The notes under the pieces were generated by a model. The model ran no database searches, was not told the origin of the DNA, and was given only the letters and a program-made list of their open reading frames with translations. Source: Longibacter salinarum (GTDB lineage: Bacteria > Bacteroidota > Rhodothermia > Rhodothermales > Salinibacteraceae). Taken from it: a stretch of 64,000 bases of DNA. The position numbers and the translations under genes were made by a program. Location: positions 21,885 through 85,884 of the forward strand of contig NZ_PDEQ01000012.1 of NCBI RefSeq assembly GCF_002554795.1, given 5' to 3'. Shown here piece by piece: positions 1 through 9,445 of the stretch (positions within the stretch are counted from its first letter, which is position 1; every line of letters begins with the position of its first letter).

Positions 1-597
1 TCCGATGCGGTTCAGCGTGCTTCCGTTCGTGATGAGAATGCCGTGCCCGCCATTCGCATAGCCTGCCGGCTGATCGCTCTGCGTCACGAAGTCACCAATC
101 TGGCAATTCGTGATCACATTTTCGTCTCCCCCGTCTAAAACGATTCCATTCCCCTGAAAGCGGAGGATCTGGAGGCCTCGGAGGGTGGTACCTCCCGACT
201 TCACCACCAATCCGTCGCCCGGACCGCCGTCAATCCGAATACGAGGAATCGCGCCCAGTGGCGCTGTTTCTCCGTCGATGACGACAGGATCCGTAATCTC
301 AGGAAGGGAGGATGTGTTGATCACGCTGCTCGTACCGATCGAAAATTCGATCACGTCGAGCTGTCCACCCGCGCCATCTCCATCATTTGCCTCCTGCATG
401 GCGGCGCGCAGCGTGCATTCCGGTGCGCCGGATGAGGTGACCTGCCCAGTATCACATGTGCCATCCAACGTCGCATCCGGGTCGTCGCCGTTACTGTTGA
501 CGGTGAACGTCTGCGCCACAGCCTCACCGTGGGAAGCGGTCAACAAAAACAGTGCAGAAATCAAAAGCAGTCGTGCGATTCGTACCGATCCTGACAT
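1..597 (-). CDS. CSLREA-type parallel beta-helix secreted protein (C-terminus cut by window edge)
   Basis: An open frame of 199 codons starts at an ATG whose first base is 597 and runs off the left edge. Residues 1-28 form a signal peptide ending in AVAQ. A CTLRAAMQEAND motif near residue 62 matches the CSLREA-type motif that opens many extracellular bacterial repeat proteins. Downstream there is Gly/Asp-rich text with GLVVKSGGTTLRGLQI and GNGIVLDGG, typical of right-handed parallel beta-helix rungs. The protein is therefore probably exported and surface-associated or secreted. The missing C-terminus might carry a T9SS sorting domain like the protein at 17279, but this cannot be seen. There is no clear Shine-Dalgarno. 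Substrate and function are unknown. Confidence 0.75.
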   Translation of the reverse strand, partial: MSGSVRIARLLLISALFLLTASHGEAVAQTFTVNSNGDDPDATLDGTCDTGQVTSSGAPECTLRAAMQEANDGDGAGGQLDVIEFSIGTSSVINTSSLPEITDPVVIDGETAPLGAIPRIRIDGGPGDGLVVKSGGTTLRGLQILRFQGNGIVLDGGDENVITNCQIGDFVTQSDQPAGYANGGHGILITNGSTLNRIG

Positions 598-1062
598 AGG
601 AGGTGAAGTGTGATAGATGAAGTAAAGTGGGGTTTTCCTTCACATACATCTACGAAAAGTACGCACCCGATAGGACAAATGAACCAGATGATACAGCCCC
701 GACAACGTCGTCAGCGGCTGATCCGTCCGCGTCAACATGCGAATGGGGCGATCGACATGCTGCAGCAGGATGAATATCTACAAACCACGCTGGGTATCTT
801 CAGCGATCACTAAATGTATCGGTAACGCCCTTTCTTCGGAAATGCTCACCTAGACGGTACGGTCGTTTTACCTCGTGTTGGTGTGTCGGCATCGCCCTTT
901 GTACAATGATTAGGGGCAAGCCACACGGTAACCATTCTGGTTCTTCGGAATCTGATCACGCTCTTGATTCACAGAGCGACGCATCTCGCTTGCCTTCTCA
1001 AGGCTGCACTCTTCGGGTCGTCAGCCGCTTAGTGTTGTTCGCACTCATTTTCAATCCGCACG
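598..1062. other. Gene-free divergent intergenic region
   Basis: About 465 bases separate the divergent beta-helix gene and the kinase gene, so both promoters should lie here. A 67-codon open frame at 610-813 has no recognisable domain and unusual composition, and I do not call it. No convincing repeat, hairpin or RNA gene was seen. Confidence 0.5.
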
Positions 1063-3948
1063 ATGTCATCTAATCGCTCCTCCCGCGTCGAGTCACTTTT
1101 TGAGGAGGCCCTGGACTACCCGGAGAGCGAACGGGACGCGTTTTTAAAGTCGGCCACGGACCATCCTGAAGTCCGTGAACAGGTTGAAGCACTTCTCCAC
1201 CGGTTTAAAAAGCTCGACGCCTTCCTCGAAACGCCGGCCGTCGAAGCCGCTGCCGACTTTTTAGACGAGATCGACGAACCGACTCCTTCTCCTCCTGACC
1301 GCAGCGGTGAACGTGTCGGACCATTTACACTTAAGGAACGAGTTGGCCGAGGCGGGTCCGGTGTCGTCTATCGGGCGGAGCGCGAGGACTCCTTCGAGCA
1401 GCAGGTGGCCATCAAGCTGCTGACCCGACGGGCGGACACGAGTGCCGTTCTCGATCGATTCGCACATGAGCAGCAGGTGCTGGCCGCCCTTACGCACCCT
1501 TGCGTTGCCCAAATATACGACGGTGGAGCCACAGCCGACGGGCAACCCTACTTCGTCATGGAATATGTCGCAGGTCGTCCGCTCGACGAATACTGCGACG
1601 ATCAGCGACTCAGCATCCGGGAACGGCTCGAGTTGTTCACTTCCGTCAGCGACGCGGTCCACCACGCCCATCAAAACCTCGTTATCCATCGCGACCTCAA
1701 GCCGTCGAACATTCTCGTCACGGCAGATGGACGCCCGAAGCTTCTCGATTTTGGTATCGCCAAGGTGATCGGGGACGAAGGGACCGGGCTGACGCAAACC
1801 GGGGAGCGGTGGATGACCCCGGAATACGCTGCACCGGAGCAGATCCGCGGTGAGTCCATTTCGACGGCGACGGACGTGTACCAGCTCGGTGTTGTGCTTT
1901 ACGAGCTGCTGATCGGCCGACGTCCGTACCATCCCGACTCCCGTTCACTCTTCGCGATCGAACGGGCGGTATGCGAGGAACAGCCCACCCGCCCGAGCAC
2001 AGCCGTCACCCAATCGACGAACTCTCCGACTCCGGATGACATCAGCAAAGCTCGCCGCACGCATCCGTCTGCTCTTCAGAGCACACTTCGGGGAGATCTG
2101 GATGCGATCGTGATGAAGGCGCTTCGGAAGGAGCCCAAGCAGCGATATCGCTCGGCGGAGGCGATGGTCGCCGATATCCAGCGCTTTCTGAACGATCAAC
2201 CGGTGGAGGCACGCGACGGTCAGTGGTCCTACCGGGCGCACAAGTTCATCCGTCGACACACGCGTCCGATCATGGCAACCGCTGCCGTTCTCCTGATTCT
2301 CGCGACCGGGGCGGTGGCTTACACCATGCAGATCGCGGAGGAACGTGACCGGGCCCGGCTCGCCGAGCAGCAGGCAAGCACCGTCACGGGGTTCCTGGTC
2401 GACCTGTTCAACGACAACACCCCTCGAAACACGTCCGGCCAGACGCTGTCGGCTCGTGACATTCTGCGCCGCGGCGAAACGCGGATGGCCACACTGGATG
2501 CAGAACCTCGTGTCCGCCTTCGCCTGCTCCTCGTCCTTGCCGAAGTGCGCGCCGACCTAAACCACACATCACGGGCCGACAGCTTGATCGACCGTGCAGA
2601 AGTCGTCGCTGCCCAGATTAACGACCTTTCTATGCTCGAACAGAGTCACCTTCTGTACAAGCGTGGCGAAATCAAGCGGCGAAAGAATGATTACGCGAGT
2701 GCCGATTCCCTATTCCGGCTCGCGCAGCAGGCGTATGATCGGTCCCCCAGGTCATCGCCCGACCATCTGACCAACATTTTGAACACACGGATGGAGACGC
2801 TTCAAGCCGTCGGTGATCTTCAGTCCGCCGACTCCGTCATGCAGCGGCTCCTCCCCCTGAGCGAGGCGGTCTACGGCGCCCGGAGCACCGAACACGCGAC
2901 AATCCTCCACAATGCTTCCTCCGCTCTCACCGAACTTGGGCACGTTAATCAAGCGGAGTCAGCGGCTCGTACGGCTCTGGACATTCGCCAGGAGCATTAC
3001 TCCACCCCGCACATTGATCTTGCATACGCTAAAGAAAGTCTCGGATCGGTGCTCATGGAACAGGATCGCACGGCGGAGGCAAAACCGCTTCTGGAGGATG
3101 CAGTGCACCAGAGCGAGCAGGTTCTGGACGCGGATAACGACCGACTCGACAAGTTCAAAATCAGCCTGGCTCTGCTGTACAGTCGCCTGGAACGGTACAC
3201 CGAAGCCGAGAAACTCTATCTTGATATCATCGATCGACGCGAGCGGGTTAACCCGAATGGGCTAACTGTGCTCTACTCGAAGAACAATCTTGCGCTTACG
3301 TATCAGCGACAGGGCCGATATGAAAAAGCGGCATCCGTCTACCGCGAGGTGCTCGACAAAAAAGAGTCGGTTGTCGGTCATGATCGACATCCAAGTATTG
3401 TCGTCACGCTGTTTAATCTCGCCAGCGCACTGCATGAAGCGGGCGAATTGGATCAGGCAGAGTCGCGATATCGGCGTGTCGTTCAACTCGACCGCGAACT
3501 GTTGGGCGAAAGCCACCGAGAGGTTGGCGTGGACATGACAGCCCTTGCGACGCTCCTCGTTGACCGAGGCGCACTTGTCGAAGCCGACTCCTTGTTTGAA
3601 CGCGCGCGTCCGATCATCCAAAACGGATTCCCCGACGCACACCGACGAGTCGGAGAGTTTCTAATCGGACGTGGCAGTCTTTTCGTCCTTGATGGCCGCC
3701 CGGAAGAAGCCGAGCCGCTTCTACGTCGAGCTGTCGATATCTTCGAATCGGGAGCCTCCGGGGCTCCGTGGCGACGTGCCGAAGCCAAAGGCTGGCTCGG
3801 GACCGCCCTTCTCCAGCAGGGAAATGCGACGGGCGCGTCTTTCCTGGATGAGTCGCGCACCGGCCTCGAAGAGATTCTTGGAGCCGATCACTGGCGCACC
3901 GCCCGAATGCAACAACACGCGAATGACCTCGAGCGTGCGTCCCAGTAA
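1063..3948 (+). CDS. Serine/threonine protein kinase with transmembrane helix and TPR sensor region
   Basis: This is a Hanks-type (PknB-like) kinase of 961 residues. The kinase domain spans about 85-380. It shows a glycine loop GRGGSG (95-100), VAIK lysine (118), catalytic HRD in HRDLKPSN (209-216), DFG (229-231) and an APEQ activation-segment motif. One membrane helix lies at about 403-422. The remaining 530 residues are tetratricopeptide repeats, with repeated alanine/leucine-rich helices containing AE.LY and A.YREVL patterns. The layout suggests a cytoplasmic kinase and an extracytoplasmic TPR domain that may bind a partner. The first 60 residues resemble the leader of kinases that in related genomes sit beside an ECF sigma gene. 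No such gene is next to it here. A bidirectional hairpin follows the stop codon. Confidence 0.92.
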   Translation: MSSNRSSRVESLFEEALDYPESERDAFLKSATDHPEVREQVEALLHRFKKLDAFLETPAVEAAADFLDEIDEPTPSPPDRSGERVGPFTLKERVGRGGSGVVYRAEREDSFEQQVAIKLLTRRADTSAVLDRFAHEQQVLAALTHPCVAQIYDGGATADGQPYFVMEYVAGRPLDEYCDDQRLSIRERLELFTSVSDAVHHAHQNLVIHRDLKPSNILVTADGRPKLLDFGIAKVIGDEGTGLTQTGERWMTPEYAAPEQIRGESISTATDVYQLGVVLYELLIGRRPYHPDSRSLFAIERAVCEEQPTRPSTAVTQSTNSPTPDDISKARRTHPSALQSTLRGDLDAIVMKALRKEPKQRYRSAEAMVADIQRFLNDQPVEARDGQWSYRAHKFIRRHTRPIMATAAVLLILATGAVAYTMQIAEERDRARLAEQQASTVTGFLVDLFNDNTPRNTSGQTLSARDILRRGETRMATLDAEPRVRLRLLLVLAEVRADLNHTSRADSLIDRAEVVAAQINDLSMLEQSHLLYKRGEIKRRKNDYASADSLFRLAQQAYDRSPRSSPDHLTNILNTRMETLQAVGDLQSADSVMQRLLPLSEAVYGARSTEHATILHNASSALTELGHVNQAESAARTALDIRQEHYSTPHIDLAYAKESLGSVLMEQDRTAEAKPLLEDAVHQSEQVLDADNDRLDKFKISLALLYSRLERYTEAEKLYLDIIDRRERVNPNGLTVLYSKNNLALTYQRQGRYEKAASVYREVLDKKESVVGHDRHPSIVVTLFNLASALHEAGELDQAESRYRRVVQLDRELLGESHREVGVDMTALATLLVDRGALVEADSLFERARPIIQNGFPDAHRRVGEFLIGRGSLFVLDGRPEEAEPLLRRAVDIFESGASGAPWRRAEAKGWLGTALLQQGNATGASFLDESRTGLEEILGADHWRTARMQQHANDLERASQ

Positions 3949-3964
3949 ACCATCGCAAAACCTA

Positions 3965-4014
3965 AACGGCGACCGAGTGTGCTGCTATCACTGCAGCTCC
4001 CACCGGTCGCCGTT
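3965..4014. terminator. Bidirectional hairpin between convergent genes
   Basis: An 11-bp perfect inverted repeat (AACGGCGACCG at 3965-3975 with its complement at 4004-4014) encloses a 28-base loop. The loop contains the smaller AGTG/CACT pair. It lies between the convergent kinase and lipoprotein genes. There is no long T-run, so intrinsic termination is likely but not certain. Confidence 0.6.
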
Positions 4015-4038
4015 AAATGTCGTGCCTACACTTGCTTG

Positions 4039-5340
4039 CTACGCCCCGGACCGCGCGAGATTCGTGATGCGAGTCGGCCCGACGTCAGCGATTGCGGATT
4101 TCACCTCTTCCATCGTCAAATTCTGCGCAGTCACTTCTACGAAGAATCGCCCGTCTACGACCATCTGTACCTCGCCGCGCATGGACATGTCGGTCGTCCG
4201 GAACGTCTCTTTCGCCGGGTGGCCCTGAATCTCGGTCGTTTTCTCGTAGCCATTGTCGCTTTCCTTATTCACGTCGAACATCATCCACGTCGCTCCCGGA
4301 AGGACGCCGGTTTCAGGGACGACCTGCACGTAGTCAATCACGTGCATGGACAGTTGCTTGTCGCCATCTGCGTATTCGGCCTCAGCGCGGACGACCGACG
4401 CGTTCTCTCCAAGCGCCTGCGTCTTACTGCTCGAAGCGGACTGCGTTAATCCAGCAAGCGTCGCCGGAAAGAGCGCTTTCAACTCGTTGGCATCGACGGG
4501 CGTGCGAGAAACGGGTTCTCCCTCCGCGGACGACGCCGCGTTTTTCTTTTCTGCCTCGCGAAACTCTTTGTACATGTCGGCGACTTCTTCTTGCTTCCCG
4601 TCGTCGACGCCTACACCTTCGTCCTTCATCCCTTCGAGCGCGTCAAAATCGACCGAACGAGCGGCGGCTTTCATCTTGTCCATCGGCACGTTCCGTCCAT
4701 CAACCTGCACTTGAAAGCGCTCGGCCACGATGAACTGCAGCTGACCTGTCGATCCGCCGTTCCCATACGAGCGGAATTTCTCTCGACCGTCGTATCCGGC
4801 AATTTCTGCGGAGCGCTCGTAGCCATCCGTACTCTCCGTCTCACTCTCCGTCCACGCGCTCATGCGGCTGGACAGGGAAGACAACCCGCTCATCGACCCC
4901 ATGTCCGTCACCGCGATCGTCAAACTCTGCCGTTGCTCGCCGTCGGCCTTGAAGTGAGCTTCGGCCTTCGAGGTGCTGAATCCCATCTGACTGCTGCGGG
5001 ATCCTTTCACGTCACCCGCCTCCATTCCATCGATCGATGCCGGCAGGACCGGCTTCAGCTTTCGAAAGTCGATGGCCTGCACAACTTTGCCACCGCCGGC
5101 CGTTTCGCGGAGCTTCTGAAACGCCTCCCCCATGCGCTCACCGGCTTCCTGCGAATTTGCCGCATTCTCAGCCTGCTCCAGCGCCTTCGACGCATCCTCA
5201 GCGGCCTTCTTCATGTCAGAAACCTTCTGACACCCGCTGCCGGCACCGGCCACGAACAAGAGGGCGAACGAAAGAAGCAATGTCAGGACAGGATGTAAGC
5301 GAGCCGCTTTCGTTTGAAACAACGGATTGGATCGAGACAT
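4039..5340 (-). CDS. Lipoprotein with two tandem homologous domains, function unknown
   Basis: The ATG at 5340 is preferred over an upstream start at 5379 because it places a hydrophobic signal segment (LLLSFALLFVAGAGSGC) at the N-terminus. The Cys is a likely lipidation site, although the lipobox is imperfect. A short Ala/Glu-rich helical stretch follows. Then come two domains of about 150 residues that repeat the same order of motifs. The first has DGYERSAEIAGYDGREKFRS, then a VAERFQVQV strand and a DKMKAAARSVD helix. The second has NGYEKTTEIQGHPAKETFRT, then VDGRFFVEV and EEVKSAIADVG. This indicates internal duplication. I do not recognise the family. The protein is probably anchored in the cell envelope. 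Confidence 0.8.
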   Translation of the reverse strand: MSRSNPLFQTKAARLHPVLTLLLSFALLFVAGAGSGCQKVSDMKKAAEDASKALEQAENAANSQEAGERMGEAFQKLRETAGGGKVVQAIDFRKLKPVLPASIDGMEAGDVKGSRSSQMGFSTSKAEAHFKADGEQRQSLTIAVTDMGSMSGLSSLSSRMSAWTESETESTDGYERSAEIAGYDGREKFRSYGNGGSTGQLQFIVAERFQVQVDGRNVPMDKMKAAARSVDFDALEGMKDEGVGVDDGKQEEVADMYKEFREAEKKNAASSAEGEPVSRTPVDANELKALFPATLAGLTQSASSSKTQALGENASVVRAEAEYADGDKQLSMHVIDYVQVVPETGVLPGATWMMFDVNKESDNGYEKTTEIQGHPAKETFRTTDMSMRGEVQMVVDGRFFVEVTAQNLTMEEVKSAIADVGPTRITNLARSGA

Positions 5341-5427
5341 GGCGGGACCGAACGGTGAGAGGTTGAGGCAACGAGGCATCTCTATCTCTCATAGCGAAAA
5401 ACGTCGACCGAACCGGCCAGGCTACGG

Positions 5428-5505
5428 TTCAGGGTTCAGAGTTCAGGGTTCAGGGTTCAGAGTTCAGGGTTCTAACGTGCAACGTCTAACGTTTTACGTT
5501 CCAAC
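5428..5505. repeat. Period-7 degenerate tandem array (11 units)
   Basis: Six units of TTCAGGG/TTCAGAG are followed in the same 7-base register by five units of the form GTNTAAC/GTGCAAC. The array lies between the lipoprotein promoter side and the clpB terminator. It belongs to a family of short-period arrays found in several intergenic regions of this window. Confidence 0.85.
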
Positions 5506-5513
5506 GCCATAAC

Positions 5514-5549
5514 GAAAAAGGAGCCACCGTTGCCGGCGGCCCCTCTCCT
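5514..5549 (-). terminator. Intrinsic terminator of clpB
   Basis: On the minus strand a GC-rich hairpin (GCCGCC, short loop, GGTGGC, with GGAG/CTCC outer pairs) is followed directly by TTTTTC. It sits 30-60 bases past the clpB stop codon. Confidence 0.75.
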
Positions 5550-5579
5550 GGTTTGCTGAGTCTGATGGGGTCGTGTGTG

Positions 5580-8261
5580 CTACATGCTGACCGCGCCGTC
5601 GCCTGCCGGTTCTGCTGTTTCGGCGGCCTCCCCGGTCCCATCCGCTCCGGTCCGGACGGCCTCGAACGTGAGGTGATTTTGTTCGGGGGCAAGATCAATC
5701 CGGACGGTGTCGCCATCTTCAACAGAACCGCCGAGTAGCTCCTTGGAAAGCTGGTTCGAGACCTGTCGCTGCATCACGCGCTTGAGCGGGCGAGCGCCGA
5801 ACGCCGGATCGAACCCGCGATCGGCAAGCCAATCTTTCGCTGCGTCGGACAACTGCAGCTGCAGGTTGTGGCTCTTCTTTGCAATGCCCGCGATGCGGTT
5901 GAACTGCAGCTCCACGATCTCGCGAATGTGCGACCGTCCGAGCGACCGGAAGGTGACGACTTCGTCGATCCGGTTCAGGAATTCCGGACGCAGCCGCTGA
6001 CGAAGCATCTTCAGCAGCTTCTCCTCGAGCTCCTGACGCTCCAGATCCGAGAGATAGCCTCCGTCGACACTGTCCATCTTCTCCGTAATCACCTCCGATC
6101 CCATGTTGGAGGTCATGATGATGATGGTGTTGGTGAAGTCGACGGTGCGCCCCTGGTTGTCGGTCAGACGTCCATCATCGAGAACCTGCAGCAGCACGTT
6201 GAAAATCTCCGGGTGCGCCTTCTCGATTTCGTCGAGGAGCACGACGGAGTACGGCTTACGACGCACGGCTTCCGTGAGCTGCCCGCCTTCCTCGTAGCCG
6301 ACGTAGCCGGGAGCCGCACCGATGAGACGGCTGGCCGTGTGCTTCTCCTGGTACTCGCTCATGTCGATGCGAACCATCGCGTCCTCATCGTTGAAGAGGA
6401 ACGCTGCCAGCGTCTTCGCCAGCTCGGTCTTACCAACCCCCGTGGTACCGAGGAACAGGAACGAGCCGATCGGACGGTTTTCCTCCTGTAGCCCCGTTCG
6501 CCCACGGCGCACAGCATCCGAGACAACCTCAATGGCTTCCGGCTGACCGATGACGCGCTTCGACAGCTCCTCTTCCATGCGAACGAGTTTCTGCCGCTCG
6601 CTCTCGAGCATCTTCGACACGGGAATTCCCGTCCAGTTGGAGACGATCTCGGCGATGTCTTCGCCATCGACCTCCTCTTTCAGTAGCGCACCGTCCTGCT
6701 GCACCTCTTGCAGCTTCTCGTTTGCCTCCTCGGCCTGCTTCTCAAGGTCGGGAATCTCGCCGTAGCGAATTTCGGCCACGCGATCGTATTTTCCCTCGCG
6801 TTCCAGATTCTCCGCCTCGACGCGCAGCTCGTCGATCTTCTCCTTCGCCTGGCGGGCGGTTTGAATCAGATCCTTTTCCTCTTTCCAGCGGGTCTTCAGC
6901 GCATCCCGCTCGTCCTCCAGGCTCGCGATCTGGTGGTTAATGTTCTCCAGCTTCTCCTCGTCCTCGTCCCGCTTGATCGCTTCGCGTTCGATCTCAAGCT
7001 GGCGAATCTCACGGTCGAGCTGGTCGAGGTCGGCCGGCATGGAGTCGATTTCAATGCGCAGGCGCGCGGCCGCCTCATCGATCAGGTCGATCGCCTTATC
7101 GGGGAGCTGGCGATCCGTGATGTAGCGGTTCGACAAATCGGCCGCGCTGATGATGGCGCTGTCCTGAATGCGCACGCCGTGGTGCACCTCGTAGCGCTCC
7201 TTCAGGCCGCGTAGGATCGAGATGGTGTCGTCGACCGACGGTTCGTCCACGACAACCTTCTGGAAGCGCCGTTCGAGTGCGCGGTCGTCCTCGATGTACT
7301 TGTACTCATCGAGCGTCGTCGCGCCGATGGCACGGAGCTCTCCACGAGCCAGCGCCGGCTTCAAAATATTTGCCGCGTCCATCGCGCCTTCAGCCGCCCC
7401 AGCACCAATCAGTGTGTGCAGCTCATCAATGAACAGAATGAGTTCGCCATCCGATTCCGAGACCTCCTTCACCACGGCCTTCAGCCGATCCTCGAATTCG
7501 CCCCGGTACTTTGCACCCGCGACGAGAGCCCCCATATCGAGTGCCACGATGCGCTTCGACTTCATGCTTTCCGGCACGTCCCCCTGCACGATGCGCGTCG
7601 CGATGCCTTCGGCAATCGCCGTCTTACCGACTCCGGCCTCACCAACCAGCACCGGGTTGTTCTTCGTGCGACGCGAGAGAATCTGCAGCACGCGACGAAT
7701 CTCCTGGTCGCGCCCGATCACCGGATCGATCTTCCCCCGGCGGGCGAGATCATTGAGGTCGCGAGCAAACCGGTCCAGCGCTTCGTAGCGACTTTCCGCG
7801 TGCGGGTCATCCGCACTTTGTCCGCCCCTGACGTCTTCGAGGACATCACGCACCTTATCCTTCGACGCTCCCTGATCGCGCAGCGCCTGCCCGACCTCGC
7901 CCTTGCTTTCCACGAGGCCGATCAGCAGGTGCTCCGTTGAGACGTACTCATCATTCATCAAGTCCGCCTCCGCCCGCGCACGATCGAACACCTTCTTGAG
8001 CTCGTCGCCAAGATATTGCCCCGAGACGCTCGCCCCGGTCACCTTCGGCAATTTGTCGAGAGCGGAATCGGTCCGCTGCCGGAGCGTGTCGACCGACGCA
8101 CCGAGCCGGCGAAGAATGGACGTCGTGATTCCTTCCGTGTCACTCAGAAAGGCCTTGAGCACGTGCGCCGGCTCCACACCCTGATGGTTGTTCGAGGCGG
8201 CAATCTCCATAGCGGATTGCACAGCCTCCTGGGCTTTAACCGTAAACTTCTGCAGGTTCAT
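5580..8261 (-). CDS. clpB: ATP-dependent disaggregase ClpB
   Basis: ClpB is an AAA+ hexamer that works with DnaK/DnaJ/GrpE to extract polypeptides from aggregates. From the ATG at 8261 the product is 893 residues, near the family norm. The first residues [15 protein letters not shown] fit the usual ClpB N-terminus, so an in-frame start 138 bases upstream is not used. It has an N-terminal Clp repeat domain (1-145), a first Walker A GEAGVGKT (207-214), a coiled-coil middle domain rich in Glu/Arg/Lys, and a second nucleotide site GTTGVGKT with a [12 protein letters not shown]alker B. The C-terminal DGDTVRIDL substrate-release domain ends in an acidic/alanine tail. It is divergent from the phasin gene. 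No CIRCE or clear sigma-32 site was found upstream. Confidence 0.97.
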   Translation of the reverse strand: MNLQKFTVKAQEAVQSAMEIAASNNHQGVEPAHVLKAFLSDTEGITTSILRRLGASVDTLRQRTDSALDKLPKVTGASVSGQYLGDELKKVFDRARAEADLMNDEYVSTEHLLIGLVESKGEVGQALRDQGASKDKVRDVLEDVRGGQSADDPHAESRYEALDRFARDLNDLARRGKIDPVIGRDQEIRRVLQILSRRTKNNPVLVGEAGVGKTAIAEGIATRIVQGDVPESMKSKRIVALDMGALVAGAKYRGEFEDRLKAVVKEVSESDGELILFIDELHTLIGAGAAEGAMDAANILKPALARGELRAIGATTLDEYKYIEDDRALERRFQKVVVDEPSVDDTISILRGLKERYEVHHGVRIQDSAIISAADLSNRYITDRQLPDKAIDLIDEAAARLRIEIDSMPADLDQLDREIRQLEIEREAIKRDEDEEKLENINHQIASLEDERDALKTRWKEEKDLIQTARQAKEKIDELRVEAENLEREGKYDRVAEIRYGEIPDLEKQAEEANEKLQEVQQDGALLKEEVDGEDIAEIVSNWTGIPVSKMLESERQKLVRMEEELSKRVIGQPEAIEVVSDAVRRGRTGLQEENRPIGSFLFLGTTGVGKTELAKTLAAFLFNDEDAMVRIDMSEYQEKHTASRLIGAAPGYVGYEEGGQLTEAVRRKPYSVVLLDEIEKAHPEIFNVLLQVLDDGRLTDNQGRTVDFTNTIIIMTSNMGSEVITEKMDSVDGGYLSDLERQELEEKLLKMLRQRLRPEFLNRIDEVVTFRSLGRSHIREIVELQFNRIAGIAKKSHNLQLQLSDAAKDWLADRGFDPAFGARPLKRVMQRQVSNQLSKELLGGSVEDGDTVRIDLAPEQNHLTFEAVRTGADGTGEAAETAEPAGDGAVSM

Positions 8262-8671
8262 GTTTAGTAGGTACCTATTTCTGAAAGTCGGGCGGCGAGC
8301 AAGCGTCGATCGATCGCAGCAAGCGTCGACCACTCGGTCACCGTTTTCTGGTGCGAAAGCGATGCCACAGCCATAAACACTGACAAACTGGCACACCACA
8401 ATGCGAAAACGGACCCCATTGAGGTCGTCTCAAGGGAACAAGACTGAACCAAACATTAAATTTATGCCTTTGACACGATGCGTCAACCAATTCCGGAACC
8501 CATGACGCGATGCGTTATTTAATAAAGCGACGATCACGGAATCTGCGACGGCAGAGAGGTTTGCTGCCGTACTCTGGCGTCACCGAATCGTGCCCCGGCG
8601 GATTCGACCCCGTCGGCCGTGCACATGCCCGTACGCACACGCCCTCTCGAATTGACGAGTGGAGGACCCTT
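8262..8671. promoter_or_regulatory. Divergent clpB/phasin control region with two direct-repeat pairs
   Basis: This 410-base region must hold both divergent promoters. Two 12-bp copies of AGCAAGCGTCGA lie at 8298-8309 and 8318-8329, offset by 20 bp and close to clpB. A second pair, GAC(A/G)CGATGCGT, lies at 8472-8483 and 8504-8515, offset by 32 bp. Offsets near two and three helical turns fit protein-binding sites on one DNA face. This is inference only. Confidence 0.4.
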
Positions 8672-9328
8672 ATGAGCACCAACGACACTTCTGTAGAAAA
8701 GAAAAAGAACGACCTGTCCAACCTGCCGACGGAACTGACGGAGCGGGGACGGGAAATCTGGCTGGCCGGCCTCGGCGCGCTGTCTCGCGTGGAAGAGGAA
8801 GGCGACAAGGTGTTCAAATCCTTGGTTGAGCGCGGACGCGACTATGAAGGTAAGCGCCGCAAACAGCTCGACGACGCCGCCCACAGCCTCAAGGAGCGTC
8901 AGGATGCACTGACGAGCGATGTCAGCAAGCGAATCGACGACGCGACGAAGACCGTCGAGGACGTGGTCAATCGCACAGTGAACAGCACCCTCGGCCGAAT
9001 CGGCGTCCCGACGCGCCATGAAGTGAAGGGCCTGTCCGACAAGGTCGGCGACCTCTCTCGCAAGCTGGACGCTCTCGGCTCCATGCTCGCGACGCAGGTG
9101 CAGGATGCCGAAGGCGAGGTTGTCTACCACGTCTCTCCGCACGAGGAGGGCTGGGCCGTCATCCGCGAGGGCGCCGAGCGCGCGACCAAGCTCTTCGGCA
9201 CGAAGAAGGAAGCCGTTAGCGCCGGTCGCGATATCGCGAAGAGGCACATCCCAAGCCAGCTCGTCGTCCACAAGCAGGACCGCTCGGTCCAGGAAAGCTT
9301 CTCCTACGCGGAAGAAGACGACGAATAA
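8672..9328 (+). CDS. Phasin-family protein with C-terminal DUF2188 domain
   Basis: The ATG at 8672 is chosen because GGAGGA stands 5 bases upstream. The longer in-frame start at 8510 would add an Arg-rich, non-conserved leader. Residues of about 15-140 match poly(hydroxyalkanoate) granule-associated (PhaF/PhaI-like) proteins: LTERGREIWLAGLGALSRVE, then a long charged amphipathic helix. Residues of about 150-210 form a DUF2188-like domain (VYHVSPHEEGWAVIREGAERATKLF and SQLVVHKQDRSVQESFSY). Phasins coat storage granules or act as stress-linked scaffold proteins. No PHA synthase gene is in the window, so a granule role is not shown. A strong terminator follows. Confidence 0.8.
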   Translation: MSTNDTSVEKKKNDLSNLPTELTERGREIWLAGLGALSRVEEEGDKVFKSLVERGRDYEGKRRKQLDDAAHSLKERQDALTSDVSKRIDDATKTVEDVVNRTVNSTLGRIGVPTRHEVKGLSDKVGDLSRKLDALGSMLATQVQDAEGEVVYHVSPHEEGWAVIREGAERATKLFGTKKEAVSAGRDIAKRHIPSQLVVHKQDRSVQESFSYAEEDDE

Positions 9329-9372
9329 CTGCGTCGACATCTCCTACCGTGATCCATTTCGGTAGACGATAG

Positions 9373-9408
9373 AAAAAGCCCGCTTCCGGTCATGGAAGCG
9401 GGCTTTTT
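9373..9408. terminator. Intrinsic terminator after the phasin gene
   Basis: A perfect 15-bp stem (AAAAAGCCCGCTTCC, 6-base loop, complement) is flanked by A5 and T5, so it can act in both directions. It starts 45 bases past the phasin stop. Confidence 0.9.
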
Positions 9409-9410
9409 CT

Positions 9411-9445
9411 GTTCAATGTTCAGGGTTCAGAGTTCAAAGTTGACC
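9411..9445. repeat. Period-7 array, five GTTCANN units
   Basis: Units read GTTCAAT, GTTCAGG, GTTCAGA, GTTCAAA, GTTGACC in one 7-base register directly after the phasin terminator. The consensus is shared with the arrays at 5428, 37000 and 37246. Confidence 0.8.

Noticed and set aside
610..813. Small 67-codon gene after the beta-helix protein
   Set aside because: Gln/Arg-rich, no domain, and it lies over the expected promoter area.
5428..5505. CRISPR array
   Set aside because: Units are 7 bases with no unique spacers and no cas genes; they are short-period tandem repeats.
8262..8671. CIRCE or sigma-32-like promoter for clpB
   Set aside because: CCCCATT and TTGAG strings occur, but in the wrong order and orientation; no TTAGCACTC inverted repeat.
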